Origin: Streptomyces sp. NBC_01408
GTDB taxonomy: Bacteria > Actinomycetota > Actinomycetes > Streptomycetales > Streptomycetaceae
NCBI RefSeq assembly: GCF_026340255.1
Contig: NZ_JAPEPJ010000001.1
Location: forward strand, 1,605,001 to 1,669,000
Reading direction: 5' to 3'
DNA: 64,000 bases
The translations under genes were made by a program, and so were the position numbers. The notes below the pieces were generated by a model. It ran no database searches, was not told the origin of the DNA, and was given only the letters and a program-made list of their open reading frames with translations. Shown piece by piece: positions 44,146 to 53,994 of the stretch (within the stretch, counting starts at the first letter, position 1; every line of letters starts with the position of its first letter).

Positions 44146-46422
44146 TCAGTCCAGCGGGTCGGGATCCGGTTTCGACTGCTCGGCGAGCTCGAACCAGATG
44201 GACTTGCCCTCACCGCGCGGATCGACGCCCCAGGTGTCGGCGAGCATCTCCATCAGCAGGACGCCGCGGCCGCTGGAGGCCATCTCGCCCGGCTGCCGCC
44301 TGTGCGGGAGCTCGTCGCTCGCGTCCGCCACCTCGATGCGCAGCCGCCGCCCTCCCAGCTCGCCCACGGCCTCGGCCACCAGCAGCGCGTCGCCGTCCGT
44401 GTGCATCAGCACGTTCGTCACCATCTCGGAGACCATGAGCACCGCCGAGTCCACCTGCTCGGCGTCCGCCCAGTCGTGCAGCAGCTCGCGGATCTGCTGC
44501 CGGGCGCCCGAGATCCGTTCCGGCTCCGCCTGGGCCACGGTCAGCATGGTGCGGCGCGCCGGGCGGGAGGGGCGGCGCGCGGTGCCGCAGCCGCAGTCCT
44601 CGCTCTCGCGCCACAGCAGGACCACAGCTATGTCGTCCTCGCGCCGGTCGGCGAGCGGGCCGGTGGTGTGGTGCGAGGAGGGCCCGTGCACGGCCTGGAC
44701 CAGGAGGTCGGCCAGCTTCTCCAGGTGGCCGGGCTCGGGCAGGGTGGATTCGGCGTGCCCCGGCTCGCCGTGGCCGGGCCCCGGGCTCGCCGGGGCGGGG
44801 GTCTCGGCCTCCAGGATGGCGCGCAGCCGGGCCCAGCCCGTGTCCAGGTCGTGCCCGCCGGTCTCGATGAGCCCGTCGGTGCACAGCATCATCGTCTCGC
44901 CGGGTTCCAGGGTGAACCGGGTCGTGGGGTAGTCGGTGTCCGGGACGATCCCGAGGGGGAGCCCGCCCGAGGTGGGGCGCATCAGGACGGTGCCGTCCGT
45001 CATCCGCACCGCGGGGTCGGGATGGCCGGCGCGGGCCACCTCCAGGACCCCGGTCTGCGGGTCGCACTCCACGTACAGGCAGGTGGCGAAGCGGGGGCTC
45101 AGGGAGTCCGCGTCCGCGTCCGGGCCCGCGCCCTTGCCCCCGCTCCCGCCTCCGCTCCCGTACGCGTCGCTCTCCTGCGAGGAGCAGAGTCCGGCGAGGA
45201 AACGGGAGGCACGGGAGAGCACCGCGTCGGGGCGGTGGCCCTCCGAGGCGTACGCGCGGACCGCGATCCGCAGCTGCCCCATCAGCCCCGCCGCCCGCAC
45301 GTCGTGGCCCTGTACGTCCCCGATGACCAGGGCGAACCGGCCGGAGGGCAGCGGGATCATGTCGTACCAGTCGCCGCCGACCTGGAGGCCGCCGCCCGTC
45401 GGGACGTACCGGGCGGCGATCGTCATGCCCGGGATCTCCGGGCCGAGCTGCGGCATCATCGAGCGCTGCAGGCCGCTGGTGAGCTCCCGCTCGGATTCGG
45501 CCACCCCGGCCCGCTGGAGGGCCTGGGCCAGCATCCGGGCCACCGTCGTCAGGACGGACCGCTCGTCGGGGGAGAACGACACCGGGTGCTTGAAGGCGGC
45601 CATCCAGGCGCCCATGGTCCGCCCGGCCACGATGAGCGGCAGGAAGGCCCAGGACACCCGCCCGAAGCGCTGGGCGAGCGGCCAGGTGGCCGGGAAGCGC
45701 CGTTTGTAGTCCTCGGGGGAGGGCAGGTAGATCGCCCGGCCCGTCCGGACGACCTCCGTGGCCGGGTAGACCGTGTCCAGCCGCATGTCCGAGAAGGGCG
45801 CCTCGTCCCCGGGGCCGTGCCCGTGGTGCCCGATGATCGACAGCCGGTCCCCGGCGACCCCGAAGACGGCCAGCCCGTCGGGGCTGAAGCCGGGCATGGA
45901 CAGGGAGGCCGCGACCCGCAGCACCTCGGTCGTGGACCGGGCCTCCGCCAGGGCCCGGCCCGCGTCCAGCAGGAACGCCTCGCGGGAGCGCCGCCAGTCG
46001 CCGGTGATCGGGGTGTGCACGGCCGTGGTCCCCGGCTGCGGTTCGGCGATCTCCTGGATCGTGCCGATCAGCTCGTAGTCCACGCGCCCGTCGGCCGTCC
46101 GGTTCTCCCGCGGCTTCGAGCGGCTGCGTACGGTCCGCAGGACCCGTCCGTCCTCGTCCATGATCCGCAGCCGGGCCTCGGCGAGGGTGCCCTCGGCCAC
46201 GGCGAGGTTGACGATCCCGTTGATCTCGTTCCAGTCCACCGGGTGGAAGCGGGAGCGTACGGCGACCTCCGGCAGCACCACGGACTCCGCGGGCAGCCCG
46301 AGCAGCCGGGCGGCCTCGCCGTCGAGGGTGACCGTCCCGGAGGCGTTGTCCCACCGCCACAGGCCCGTCGCGATGGCGGCCAGGACGTCCTCGGTGCGCA
46401 CCTGGCCATCTTTACAGGTCAT
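44146..46422 (-). CDS. SpoIIE/PP2C-family phosphatase with PAS, GAF and HATPase domains
   Basis: This 758-aa signalling protein has, in order: PAS (about 10-130, GLWRWDNASGTVTLDGEAARLLGL), GAF (about 145-305), SpoIIE/PP2C phosphatase (about 325-590; QVGGDWYDMIPLPSGRFALVIGDVQGHD with metal Asp residues, LCTDGLIE, REDDIAVVLL) and a C-terminal anti-sigma-factor-type HATPase (about 620-750; MVSEMVTNVLMHT). It can both phosphorylate and dephosphorylate an anti-sigma antagonist. No partner gene is adjacent. Confidence 0.93.
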   Translation of the reverse strand: MTCKDGQVRTEDVLAAIATGLWRWDNASGTVTLDGEAARLLGLPAESVVLPEVAVRSRFHPVDWNEINGIVNLAVAEGTLAEARLRIMDEDGRVLRTVRSRSKPRENRTADGRVDYELIGTIQEIAEPQPGTTAVHTPITGDWRRSREAFLLDAGRALAEARSTTEVLRVAASLSMPGFSPDGLAVFGVAGDRLSIIGHHGHGPGDEAPFSDMRLDTVYPATEVVRTGRAIYLPSPEDYKRRFPATWPLAQRFGRVSWAFLPLIVAGRTMGAWMAAFKHPVSFSPDERSVLTTVARMLAQALQRAGVAESERELTSGLQRSMMPQLGPEIPGMTIAARYVPTGGGLQVGGDWYDMIPLPSGRFALVIGDVQGHDVRAAGLMGQLRIAVRAYASEGHRPDAVLSRASRFLAGLCSSQESDAYGSGGGSGGKGAGPDADADSLSPRFATCLYVECDPQTGVLEVARAGHPDPAVRMTDGTVLMRPTSGGLPLGIVPDTDYPTTRFTLEPGETMMLCTDGLIETGGHDLDTGWARLRAILEAETPAPASPGPGHGEPGHAESTLPEPGHLEKLADLLVQAVHGPSSHHTTGPLADRREDDIAVVLLWRESEDCGCGTARRPSRPARRTMLTVAQAEPERISGARQQIRELLHDWADAEQVDSAVLMVSEMVTNVLMHTDGDALLVAEAVGELGGRRLRIEVADASDELPHRRQPGEMASSGRGVLLMEMLADTWGVDPRGEGKSIWFELAEQSKPDPDPLD

Positions 46423-46538
46423 CCCACCGGCATGCCTCTTCAGCGGGCCCGCCGGGCGTGCCCGACCGGCCCCCCGCCCGGACGGTAACCTTGTGAGGGT
46501 TGAATCCCACCCTGGTATCGCGAAGAACTGGATGACTG

Positions 46539-48356
46539 ATGCATCGGTACAGGTCCCACACCTGCGGCGAGCTCCGCGCCTCTGACGTCAACACCGACGT
46601 CCGGCTGAGCGGCTGGCTGCACAACCGTCGAGACCTGGGCGGCATCCTCTTCATCGATCTGCGTGACCACTACGGCATCACGCAGCTCGTCGCCCGGCCC
46701 GGCACCGCTGCCGCCGCCGTCCTGGACAAGCTCTCCAAGGAGACCGTGGTCCGGGTCGACGGCAAGGTCGTGTCGCGCGGTGCCGAGAACATCAACGGCG
46801 AGCTGCCCACCGGCGAGATCGAGATCGAGGCCGCCGAGGTCGAGGTGCTCGGCGCGGCCGCCCCGCTGCCCTTCACCATCAACACCGACGACGGGGTGAA
46901 CGAGGAGCGGCGCCTGGAGTACCGCTTCCTGGACCTGCGCCGCGAGCGCATGCACCGCAACATCATGCTGCGCTCCGCCGTCATCGCCTCCATCCGCTCC
47001 AAGATGGTGGCCCTCGGCTTCAACGAGATGGCGACCCCGATCCTCACCGCGACCTCCCCCGAGGGCGCCCGTGACTTCGTCGTCCCGTCCCGCCTGAACC
47101 CGGGCAAGTTCTACGCCCTGCCGCAGGCCCCGCAGCAGTTCAAGCAGCTGCTGATGATCTCCGGCTTCGACCGGTACTTCCAGATCGCGCCCTGCTTCCG
47201 CGACGAGGACGCCCGCGCCGACCGCTCGCCGGGCGAGTTCTACCAGCTCGACGTGGAGATGTCCTTCGTCGAGCAGGAGGACGTCTTCCAGCCGATCGAG
47301 CGCCTGATGACGGAGATCTTCACGGAGTTCGGCAAGGGCCGCGAGGTCACCTCCCCCTTCCCGCGGATCCCCTTCCGCGAGTCGATGCTCAAGTACGGCA
47401 ACGACAAGCCCGACCTGCGCGCCAAGCTGGAACTCGTCGACATCACCGACGTGTTCGAGGGCTCGGAGTTCAAGGCCTTCGCCGGCAAGCACGTGCGTGC
47501 GCTGGCCGTCCCGGACACCGCCGCGCAGCCGCGCAAGTTCTTCGACGGCCTCGGCGAGTACGCGATCTCCCTCGGCGCGAAGGGCCTGGCCTGGGTCCGC
47601 GTCGGCGAGGACGGTGCCTTGACCGGCCCGATCGCCAAGTTCCTCACCGAGGAGAACGTCAAGGTCCTCACCGAGCGCCTGGGCCTGGTCCCCGGCCACG
47701 CCGTGTTCTTCGGCGCGGGCGAGTTCGACGAGGTCTCCAAGATCATGTCGGGCGTCCGCGTCGAGGCCGCCAAGCGCGCCGGCCAGTTCGAGGAGAACGT
47801 CTTCCGCTTCTGCTGGATCGTCGACTTCCCGATGTACGAGAAGGACGAGGAGACCGGCAAGATCGACTTCTCCCACAACCCCTTCTCCATGCCGCAGGGC
47901 GGCATGAAGGACCTGGAGGAGAAGGACCCGCTCGACATCCTGGCCTGGCAGTACGACATCGTCTGCAACGGCATCGAGCTGTCCTCCGGCGCCATCCGCA
48001 ACCACGAGCCCGAGGTCATGCTCAAGGCCTTCGAGATCGCCGGTTACGAGGCCGAGACCGTCGAGCGCGAGTTCGCCGGCATGCTGCGCGCGTTCCGCCT
48101 CGGCGCTCCGCCGCACGGCGGCATCGCCCCGGGAGTCGACCGCATCGTGATGCTGCTGGCCGACGAGCCGAACATCCGCGAGACCATCGCCTTCCCGCTC
48201 AACGGCAACGCGCAGGACCTGATGATGGGCGCGCCGACGGTGCTGGAGGAGACCCGCCTGCGCGAGCTGAACATCGCCCTGCGCAAGCCGGTCGAGACGA
48301 AGCCGGCGGAGTCCAAGCCGGTCGCCGAGGCCGTCCACCCGGACGCCGCGCGCTAG
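46539..48356 (+). CDS. aspS: Aspartyl-tRNA synthetase
   Basis: This 605-aa bacterial-type AspRS has an anticodon-binding OB fold (1-105, [23 protein letters not shown]), a class II catalytic core with motif 2 ([20 protein letters not shown]), the inserted GAD domain (about 300-410) and motif 3 ([13 protein letters not shown]). It charges tRNA-Asp. The C-terminus is Ala/Pro/Lys-rich, and its TAG stop is part of the CTAG that begins a MITE-like repeat. Confidence 0.97.
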   Translation: MHRYRSHTCGELRASDVNTDVRLSGWLHNRRDLGGILFIDLRDHYGITQLVARPGTAAAAVLDKLSKETVVRVDGKVVSRGAENINGELPTGEIEIEAAEVEVLGAAAPLPFTINTDDGVNEERRLEYRFLDLRRERMHRNIMLRSAVIASIRSKMVALGFNEMATPILTATSPEGARDFVVPSRLNPGKFYALPQAPQQFKQLLMISGFDRYFQIAPCFRDEDARADRSPGEFYQLDVEMSFVEQEDVFQPIERLMTEIFTEFGKGREVTSPFPRIPFRESMLKYGNDKPDLRAKLELVDITDVFEGSEFKAFAGKHVRALAVPDTAAQPRKFFDGLGEYAISLGAKGLAWVRVGEDGALTGPIAKFLTEENVKVLTERLGLVPGHAVFFGAGEFDEVSKIMSGVRVEAAKRAGQFEENVFRFCWIVDFPMYEKDEETGKIDFSHNPFSMPQGGMKDLEEKDPLDILAWQYDIVCNGIELSSGAIRNHEPEVMLKAFEIAGYEAETVEREFAGMLRAFRLGAPPHGGIAPGVDRIVMLLADEPNIRETIAFPLNGNAQDLMMGAPTVLEETRLRELNIALRKPVETKPAESKPVAEAVHPDAAR

Positions 48357-48517
48357 TGCTGTGACCGGCAAGGTTCACCGGGGCGCGCCGCCCGGTACGG
48401 CACCTCGCCGCGTTGTCGGACCACGCCCGTACGTCCAGTACGGGTCGCGGCCCTCCGCCTTGCGATGCACCGCACCGGACGACGCGCCCCGGCAAACCTT
48501 TCCGGCCACAGCACTAG
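48353..48517. mobile_element. CTAG-bounded MITE-like element, full copy (165 bp)
   Basis: The element starts ctagtgctgtgaccggcaag and ends as the near-exact reverse complement (cggccacagcactag). The ends pair over about 45 bp with a few mismatches, and the centre has a small hairpin (cccgtac...gtacggg near 48426). It has no ORF and lies between convergent genes. CTAG is rare in Streptomyces. The element includes the aspS stop. Confidence 0.8.
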
Positions 48518-48532
48518 TCGGGCCGCATGTGA

Positions 48533-48569
48533 CGAAGGGCCCGGGATCCAGTGGATCCCGGGCCCTTCG
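48533..48569. terminator. Bidirectional terminator between aspS and the VWA gene
   Basis: A perfect stem of 17 bp with a 3-nt loop (agt) lies just after the MITE-like element and before the convergent VWA stop. Confidence 0.8.
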
Positions 48570-48581
48570 GCCGTATCCGGA

Positions 48582-50204
48582 CTAGAACCGCTCCAGGACA
48601 CCCTTGAGGAGGGCGGCGGAGGTCAGCTCGGTCGGGGCGGGGCCGGCGTGGAAGAAGCCGGCGTTCTCGGCGTCCAGCTTGCGCAGGAAGTCGAAGGCCT
48701 TGGCGTCGTGGTCACCGAAGGCGACGAACTGCCAGTGGACGTCCGGGGCGGCGGTGGCCGCCTCGGTGATCGCCTGGCGGGCGGGGCGGACGTTGTCGGG
48801 CGCGCCGTCCGTCTGGAAGACGACCAGGGCCGGGCCCTCGCCGCCGTCCTTCTGGTAGCGCTCGACGACCGCTTCCACGGCCACGTGGTAGCTGGTGCGC
48901 CCCATCCGGCCGAGTTCGGCGTGCCGGGCCTCGACCCAGGCGTCGTCGTGGCCCTCGAGGGTCAGGTCGGCGGTGCCGTCCAGCTCCGTCGAGAAGAACA
49001 CCGTGTGGACGGTCGCCTGCTCGTCGAGGTGCGCGGCCAGGGCCAGGGCGTGGTCGGCGAGGTACTGGGCGCTGCCGTCCTTGTAGAACCCGCGCATCGA
49101 GCCCGACCGGTCCAGGACGAGGTACACCTTGGCCCGCGCCCCGGCCTTGCCCTTGCCCCGCAGCACCTGCCCGGCGGCCTTGTACGCCCCGGCCAGCGCG
49201 GGCGCCTCCCGCCGCACGGCGGCCAGCGCGTACGCGGGGGCCTCTGCGAGGGGCTCGGCCGGCTTCTCTGCGAGGGGCTCGGCTTCGATGGTCACGGGCT
49301 CGGCCTCGGCGGCCACGGGCTCGGGCTCCGCCTCGGCGGCCACCGGCTCGACCTCGGCAACGGGCTCGACCTCGACGGCAACCGGCTCGACCGTCTCGGC
49401 GGCCACCGCAACGGGCTCCGCCTCGGGGGCGGGTGCCTCGGCGACGGGCTCCGCAACGGCCTCGGCCACCTCGGCGGCCACCGGCTCGACAACGGCCTCG
49501 GCTTCGACCACCGCTTCGGCCTCGACGGCCACGGGCTCCGCTTCGGCCTCGACGGCCACGGGCTCCGCCTCGGCCTCTACAGCCACGGCCGGCTCGGCAA
49601 CGGCCTCGGCCGCGACGGGCTCGACTTCGGCAACGGGCTCCGCCGCAACGGCGGCGGGCTCGGCCTCGACTTCGGCAACGGGTTCCGCCTCGGCGACGGG
49701 TGCCTCGGCGACGGGCTCCGCGACGGGCTCGGCCTCGGCCTCGACAGCCAAGGCCGGCTCGGCAACGGCCTCAGCCTCGACGGCCACGACCTCGACCTCG
49801 GCCACCGGCTCCGCCACCTCGGCGGCCACCGGCTCGGCTACGGGCTCGGCCTCGGCGACGGCCTCGGCCACCGGCTCCGGCGCGGCCACGGGCTCCGCCA
49901 CCGGCGACGGGTCCGGCTTCGCCGCAGGCGCAGGCGCAGGCGCGCGGCGGGCCTCCGGGACCGTCGGGTCCGGGTTCGTGGCCGGAGCGGGGGCGGTGAG
50001 GACCGTCCCCGGCTCGCGGTCCCGCGGCGCCGACTGCGGCGGAACCGTCGGGTTGTCGAAGGAGGCCGCCACCAGTTCGGCGGCCACGTCCAGCGGGGTG
50101 CGTTCCGCCTGGCTCGGCAGGCCAGCGGAAGGGGCGTCCGAAGTCTCCGGAACCGGTTCCTCAGACCGTCCGAACACCTTGCGCAACAAGCTCCGAATAC
50201 CCAT
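48582..50204 (-). CDS. VWA-domain protein (tellurium-resistance type) with long acidic repeat
   Basis: This 540-aa protein has a short N-terminal region ([17 protein letters not shown]), about 250 residues (about 80-325) of repeats made only of Ala, Glu, Pro and Val (AEPVAEA-like), and a VWA domain (about 345-540) with an intact metal site ([33 protein letters not shown]). It resembles TerF/TerY-type VWA proteins that act in stress responses. ATG 50204 with AAAGG is chosen over 50237. Confidence 0.85.
   Translation of the reverse strand: MGIRSLLRKVFGRSEEPVPETSDAPSAGLPSQAERTPLDVAAELVAASFDNPTVPPQSAPRDREPGTVLTAPAPATNPDPTVPEARRAPAPAPAAKPDPSPVAEPVAAPEPVAEAVAEAEPVAEPVAAEVAEPVAEVEVVAVEAEAVAEPALAVEAEAEPVAEPVAEAPVAEAEPVAEVEAEPAAVAAEPVAEVEPVAAEAVAEPAVAVEAEAEPVAVEAEAEPVAVEAEAVVEAEAVVEPVAAEVAEAVAEPVAEAPAPEAEPVAVAAETVEPVAVEVEPVAEVEPVAAEAEPEPVAAEAEPVTIEAEPLAEKPAEPLAEAPAYALAAVRREAPALAGAYKAAGQVLRGKGKAGARAKVYLVLDRSGSMRGFYKDGSAQYLADHALALAAHLDEQATVHTVFFSTELDGTADLTLEGHDDAWVEARHAELGRMGRTSYHVAVEAVVERYQKDGGEGPALVVFQTDGAPDNVRPARQAITEAATAAPDVHWQFVAFGDHDAKAFDFLRKLDAENAGFFHAGPAPTELTSAALLKGVLERF
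49240..49960. repeat. Coding low-complexity repeat (Ala-Glu-Pro-Val)
   Basis: The DNA for the acidic linker is made of many variants of the unit ggctcggcctcggcgacg. High self-similarity makes length variation and assembly error likely here. Confidence 0.75.
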
Positions 50205-50397
50205 GGGCCAGGCCTTTCGCATGAGTGCGTGCGTCATTTGTCCGTGCTGCGCGGATGATCCCTGCCCAGAGTGGACACGTAAGGTTATCGGCCGCCTGGC
50301 TGGATCTTCGGCAGGGGCACCTTTCGTGGTGTCCGGGCCCCGGGCGCCCCCTCACCCATCCCGCACCCAATCCCGAACTGTCGCTCCGACGTGCCGG

Positions 50398-50419
50398 GTT
50401 CACCGACCGTTCATCCCCG
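50398..50419 (+). promoter_or_regulatory. PHO box (PhoP operator) upstream of phoX
   Basis: Two adjacent 11-bp direct repeats, GTTCACCGACC and GTTCATCCCCG, match the Streptomyces PHO box pattern (GTTCACC-type units). They lie about 90 bp before the PhoX start. Known PhoR-PhoP regulon phosphatases carry such boxes, so induction on phosphate starvation is expected. The rest of the 306-bp gap from 50205 to 50510 holds no gene. Confidence 0.75.
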
Positions 50420-50510
50420 CGCCGCCGCTTCGGCGCAACCCGCGCCTACCGTCACGGCTGGATCGTTCCGACACGTTGTCGGCGCCCACGCAGCTACTCG
50501 GAGGACACTC

Positions 50511-52601
50511 GTGCGCAAGCTCCTGCCGCTCATCGGCAACCCGCATGGGGGCGGCCGTTCCGCTCTCACCTGTCGCTACCGTTGCGGCGACGCCTGCTTC
50601 CACGAGGTGCCCAACACGAGCGACAACGAGTACGCGGGCGACGTCATAGCCCGCGCCTACTCCCGTCGCTCGATGCTGCGCACGGCGGCCGTCGTCACGG
50701 TCGCCACGGCCGCCGGCACCGCCGTGGCCCTCAGCGGCCCGGGCCAGACCGCCAACGCCACCCCCGCCGGCGAGGCCGAGGCCGCCCGCGCCGGCAAGAG
50801 CGGCGAGGCGGCCCGCGGCCTGCGCTTCAAGCCGGTCGCGCCGAACACCGACGACAAGGTCACCATCCCCGAGGGCCACGAGCAGAACGTGGTCATCCGC
50901 TGGGGCGACCCGATCATCAAGGGTGCCCCGGGCTTCAACCCCGACCAGCAGACCGCCGCCGCACAGGCCGGTCAGTTCGGCTACAACAACGACTTCCTGA
51001 GCCTGCTCCCGCTCGGTGGCGACTACGAGCGCCAGCAGCTGCTCGTGGCCAACCACGAGTACACGGACGAGATCCTCATGTTCAAGGGTTACGACCCGGC
51101 GAACCCCACCCGCGAGCAGGTCGAGATCGCCTGGGCCGCGCACGGCCTGTCCGTGGTCGTCGTCCAGGAGGACCACCGCAGCGGCAAGCTGACGGCCGTC
51201 TCCCGCCACCAGCTCAACCGCCGCCTGACCGCCACCAGCGAGTTCAGGATGACCGGCCCGGCCGCGGGCGGCGCCCTGCTGAAGACCTCCGTGGACCCGA
51301 CCGGCACCAAGGTGCTGGGCACCCTCAACAACTGCGCCGGCGGCACCACTCCGTGGGGCACCACCCTCCACGGCGAGGAGAACTTCAACCAGTACTTCGC
51401 CAACGCCGGCCAGGTCACCGACCCCGCCCAGGCCGCCCGCCTGAAGCGCTACGGCGTGACCACCGGTGCCACCGAGCGCAAGTGGGAGCGGTTCGACAAG
51501 CGCTTCGACGTGGCGCAGGAGCCCAACGAGTCGCACCGCCACGGCTGGGTCGTCGAGCTGGACCCGTACGACGTGAACTCCGTCCCGCGTAAGCGCACCG
51601 CGCTCGGCCGCTTCAAGCACGAGGCCGCCCAGCCCCGCCTGACCGAGGACGGCCGTCCGGTCGTCTACATGGGCGACGACGAGCGCTTCGACTACTTCTA
51701 CAAGTTCGTCTCGTCGAAGCAGATGAAGAAGGGCAACTCGCGCGCGGCGAAGGAGCACAACCTCACGCTGCTCGACGAGGGCACCCTCTACGTCGCCAAG
51801 CTCACCGGTGACACCCCGGCCGCGGAGCTCGACGGCACCGGCAAGCTCCCCTCCGACGGCGAGTTCGACGGCTCCGGCGTGTGGATCAAGCTGGCCACCG
51901 GCAACGTCTCGCACGTCGAGGGCATGACCGCCGAGGAGGTGTACGTCTTCACGCGCCTGGCCGCCGACAAGGTGGGCGCCACCAAGATGGACCGCCCCGA
52001 GGACGTCGAGCCCTCCCCGCGCACCGGCCGCGTCTACATCGCGCTGACCAACAACACCGACCGCGGTAAGCCCGGCAAGGCGGAGGGGGCGACCGAGGCG
52101 AACCCGCGCAACCAGAACAAGCACGGCCAGATCCTGGAGCTCGCCGAGAACTTCGACGACCCGGCCGGTGACGGCTTCGCCTGGCGCCTGTTCCTGGTGG
52201 CCGGTGACCCGAACGACCCGGCGACCTACTTCGCGGGCTTCCCGAAGGACAAGGTCAGCCCGATCTCCTGCCCGGACAACGTGGCCTTCGACCCGCACGG
52301 CAACCTGTGGATCTCCACGGACGGCAACCAGCTCGGTTCCCACGACGGCCTGTTCGGTGTCGCGACGGCCGGTGAGCGCCGCGGTGAGCTGAAGCAGTTC
52401 CTGACGGTCCCGCGAGGCGCCGAGACCTGCGGCCCGATCATCCAGGACAAGCGCGTCCTGGTCGCCGTGCAGCACCCGGGCGAGCTCGACGGCGCGTCCG
52501 TCGAGAAGCCGCAGTCCGTGTGGCCCGACGGCCCCGGCAAGATCGTCCGTCCGGCGGTCGTGTCCGTCTGGCGCAAGGACGGCCGCAACATCGGTGTCTG
52601 A
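50511..52601 (+). CDS. phoX: PhoX-type alkaline phosphatase, Tat-exported
   Basis: This 696-aa DUF839/PhoX-family phosphatase has an N-terminal extension of about 45 residues that contains HGGGRSALTCRYRCGDACFHEVPN, then a twin-arginine signal (YSRRSMLRTAAVVTVATAAG), then the large propeller domain with GYNNDFLSLLPLG, LVANHEYTDEI, GERKWERFD-like (ATERKWERFDKRFDV) and PDNVAFDPHGNLWISTDGNQ. PhoX enzymes are Ca/Fe-dependent monoester phosphatases. GTG 50511 has TCGGAGG well spaced. A PHO box lies upstream. Confidence 0.92.
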   Translation: MRKLLPLIGNPHGGGRSALTCRYRCGDACFHEVPNTSDNEYAGDVIARAYSRRSMLRTAAVVTVATAAGTAVALSGPGQTANATPAGEAEAARAGKSGEAARGLRFKPVAPNTDDKVTIPEGHEQNVVIRWGDPIIKGAPGFNPDQQTAAAQAGQFGYNNDFLSLLPLGGDYERQQLLVANHEYTDEILMFKGYDPANPTREQVEIAWAAHGLSVVVVQEDHRSGKLTAVSRHQLNRRLTATSEFRMTGPAAGGALLKTSVDPTGTKVLGTLNNCAGGTTPWGTTLHGEENFNQYFANAGQVTDPAQAARLKRYGVTTGATERKWERFDKRFDVAQEPNESHRHGWVVELDPYDVNSVPRKRTALGRFKHEAAQPRLTEDGRPVVYMGDDERFDYFYKFVSSKQMKKGNSRAAKEHNLTLLDEGTLYVAKLTGDTPAAELDGTGKLPSDGEFDGSGVWIKLATGNVSHVEGMTAEEVYVFTRLAADKVGATKMDRPEDVEPSPRTGRVYIALTNNTDRGKPGKAEGATEANPRNQNKHGQILELAENFDDPAGDGFAWRLFLVAGDPNDPATYFAGFPKDKVSPISCPDNVAFDPHGNLWISTDGNQLGSHDGLFGVATAGERRGELKQFLTVPRGAETCGPIIQDKRVLVAVQHPGELDGASVEKPQSVWPDGPGKIVRPAVVSVWRKDGRNIGV

Positions 52602-52630
52602 CCGGTCCCGTTGACCGCTCGCACCACCTG

Positions 52631-52678
52631 GCGGGCCGTGTTCCGCGTGCACCTCGTGCCACGCGGAACACGGCCCGC
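52631..52678. terminator. Bidirectional terminator between phoX and the histidine kinase
   Basis: A perfect 19-bp stem (52631-52649 with 52660-52678) with a 10-nt loop sits between two convergent stop codons. Confidence 0.82.
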
Positions 52679-52683
52679 CGCCG

Positions 52684-53994
52684 TTAGGGGGTGTCGCCTC
52701 CCGCGGGCGGGTCCGCCTCCGGCAGGCGCCCGACGGGCAGCCGGAGCGTGGTCACCGCACCCCCGTCGGGCGCGTTGGCGAAGCCGAGGGAGATCTCCAG
52801 GACCGCCGCCTGGCCGGCCACGATCGTCAGGCCCAGCCCGTGGCCGCGCCCCCGTCCGGGATCACCGGTGCGGAACCGCTGGGGTCCCTGCTCGATCAGC
52901 TCGGGCGGGTAGCCGGGCCCGTGGTCGCGCACGACCACCACCGGCCCCTCCACCGTCACCTCGACCGGCGGCCTGCCGTGCCTGTCCGCGTTGGCCAGCA
53001 GGTTGGTCAGGATCCGGTCCAGGCGGCGCCGGTCGGTGAGGACCACCGCATCCCGGACGACCTGTACGGAAGCGGCCACCCGGGTTCCCGCGACGGCCCG
53101 TTCCACCGCCCGGCCGAGCTCCACGCGGGCCAGGTCGGCGTGCTCCACGCCCGAGTCCAGCCGGGAGATCTCCAGCAGGTCCTCGGTGAGCAGGTGCATG
53201 GCCCGGAGCCGGTCGTTGATCATCTCTTTGGGGCGGCCCTCCGGGAGCAGGGCCGCCGCGGCGAGTGAACCGGTGAGCGGGGTGCGCAGCTCGTGGGCGA
53301 CGTCCGCGGTGAAGCGTTTCTCCGCCTCCAGCCGCTCCTGGAGCGCCCCGGCCATCGAGTCGAGTGCCTGCGCCACGTCCTGTACCTCGTCCCGGGACCC
53401 GGGGGTCCGCCGGCCGTCCGCGTCCGCCTCCTCGGCTCCGTCGGCCCCGTCGGCCGGGAAGTCCACCCGCGCGTCCAGGTCCCCGGCGCTGATCCTGCGG
53501 GCCACGGCGGCCGTGGCCGTGAGGCGCCGGCTGATCCGGTTGGCCAGGAAGAGCCCCGCCAGCGCGACCACTCCGGCGGCGAGCGCCGAGGAGGCGAGGA
53601 TGGCGGTGTCGATGTCCCGCAGCCGGGCCCGGGTGCCCTCGTACGGGATCCAGACGGCGAGGGCCTTGTCGTCGGCGGGTCCGGCCGCCCACATGACGGG
53701 CTTGCCCGCGTGTTCGCCCACCATGCTGCCGGTCCTCCCGCGGGCGACGAGCTGGCGCAGCCGCTCCGGCAGGTCGGGCGGGTCCAGGGCGACGTTCACG
53801 TCGCCGTGCGTGGTGCCGTACTCGTAGTGGCCCAGGGCGTGGTCCAGATCCGCGTCCGCCTCCTTGCGGACCTCGCCGACGATCTGGCGGGACACCACGT
53901 TGTGCACCAGGATCCCCAGCACGGCGGCCACCATGCAGCAGACCGTCGTGGTGGTCAGGGCGATCTTCCAGCGCAGGCTGCTCAGCGCGCGCAC
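52684..53994 (-). CDS. Sensor histidine kinase (no adjacent response regulator)
   Basis: This 436-aa kinase has TM1 (about 10-30), an extracytoplasmic sensor loop (about 31-150), TM2 (about 152-172), a HAMP domain with an acidic insert, the HisKA box (DVAHELRTPLTGS) and a HATPase domain (NLLANADRHG, DHGPGYP, GRGHGLGLTIV). The GTG start 53994 lies inside the 3' end of the lipoprotein gene (13-bp overlap), so the two form an operon. The partner regulator must be elsewhere. Confidence 0.9.
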   Translation of the reverse strand: MRALSSLRWKIALTTTTVCCMVAAVLGILVHNVVSRQIVGEVRKEADADLDHALGHYEYGTTHGDVNVALDPPDLPERLRQLVARGRTGSMVGEHAGKPVMWAAGPADDKALAVWIPYEGTRARLRDIDTAILASSALAAGVVALAGLFLANRISRRLTATAAVARRISAGDLDARVDFPADGADGAEEADADGRRTPGSRDEVQDVAQALDSMAGALQERLEAEKRFTADVAHELRTPLTGSLAAAALLPEGRPKEMINDRLRAMHLLTEDLLEISRLDSGVEHADLARVELGRAVERAVAGTRVAASVQVVRDAVVLTDRRRLDRILTNLLANADRHGRPPVEVTVEGPVVVVRDHGPGYPPELIEQGPQRFRTGDPGRGRGHGLGLTIVAGQAAVLEISLGFANAPDGGAVTTLRLPVGRLPEADPPAGGDTP

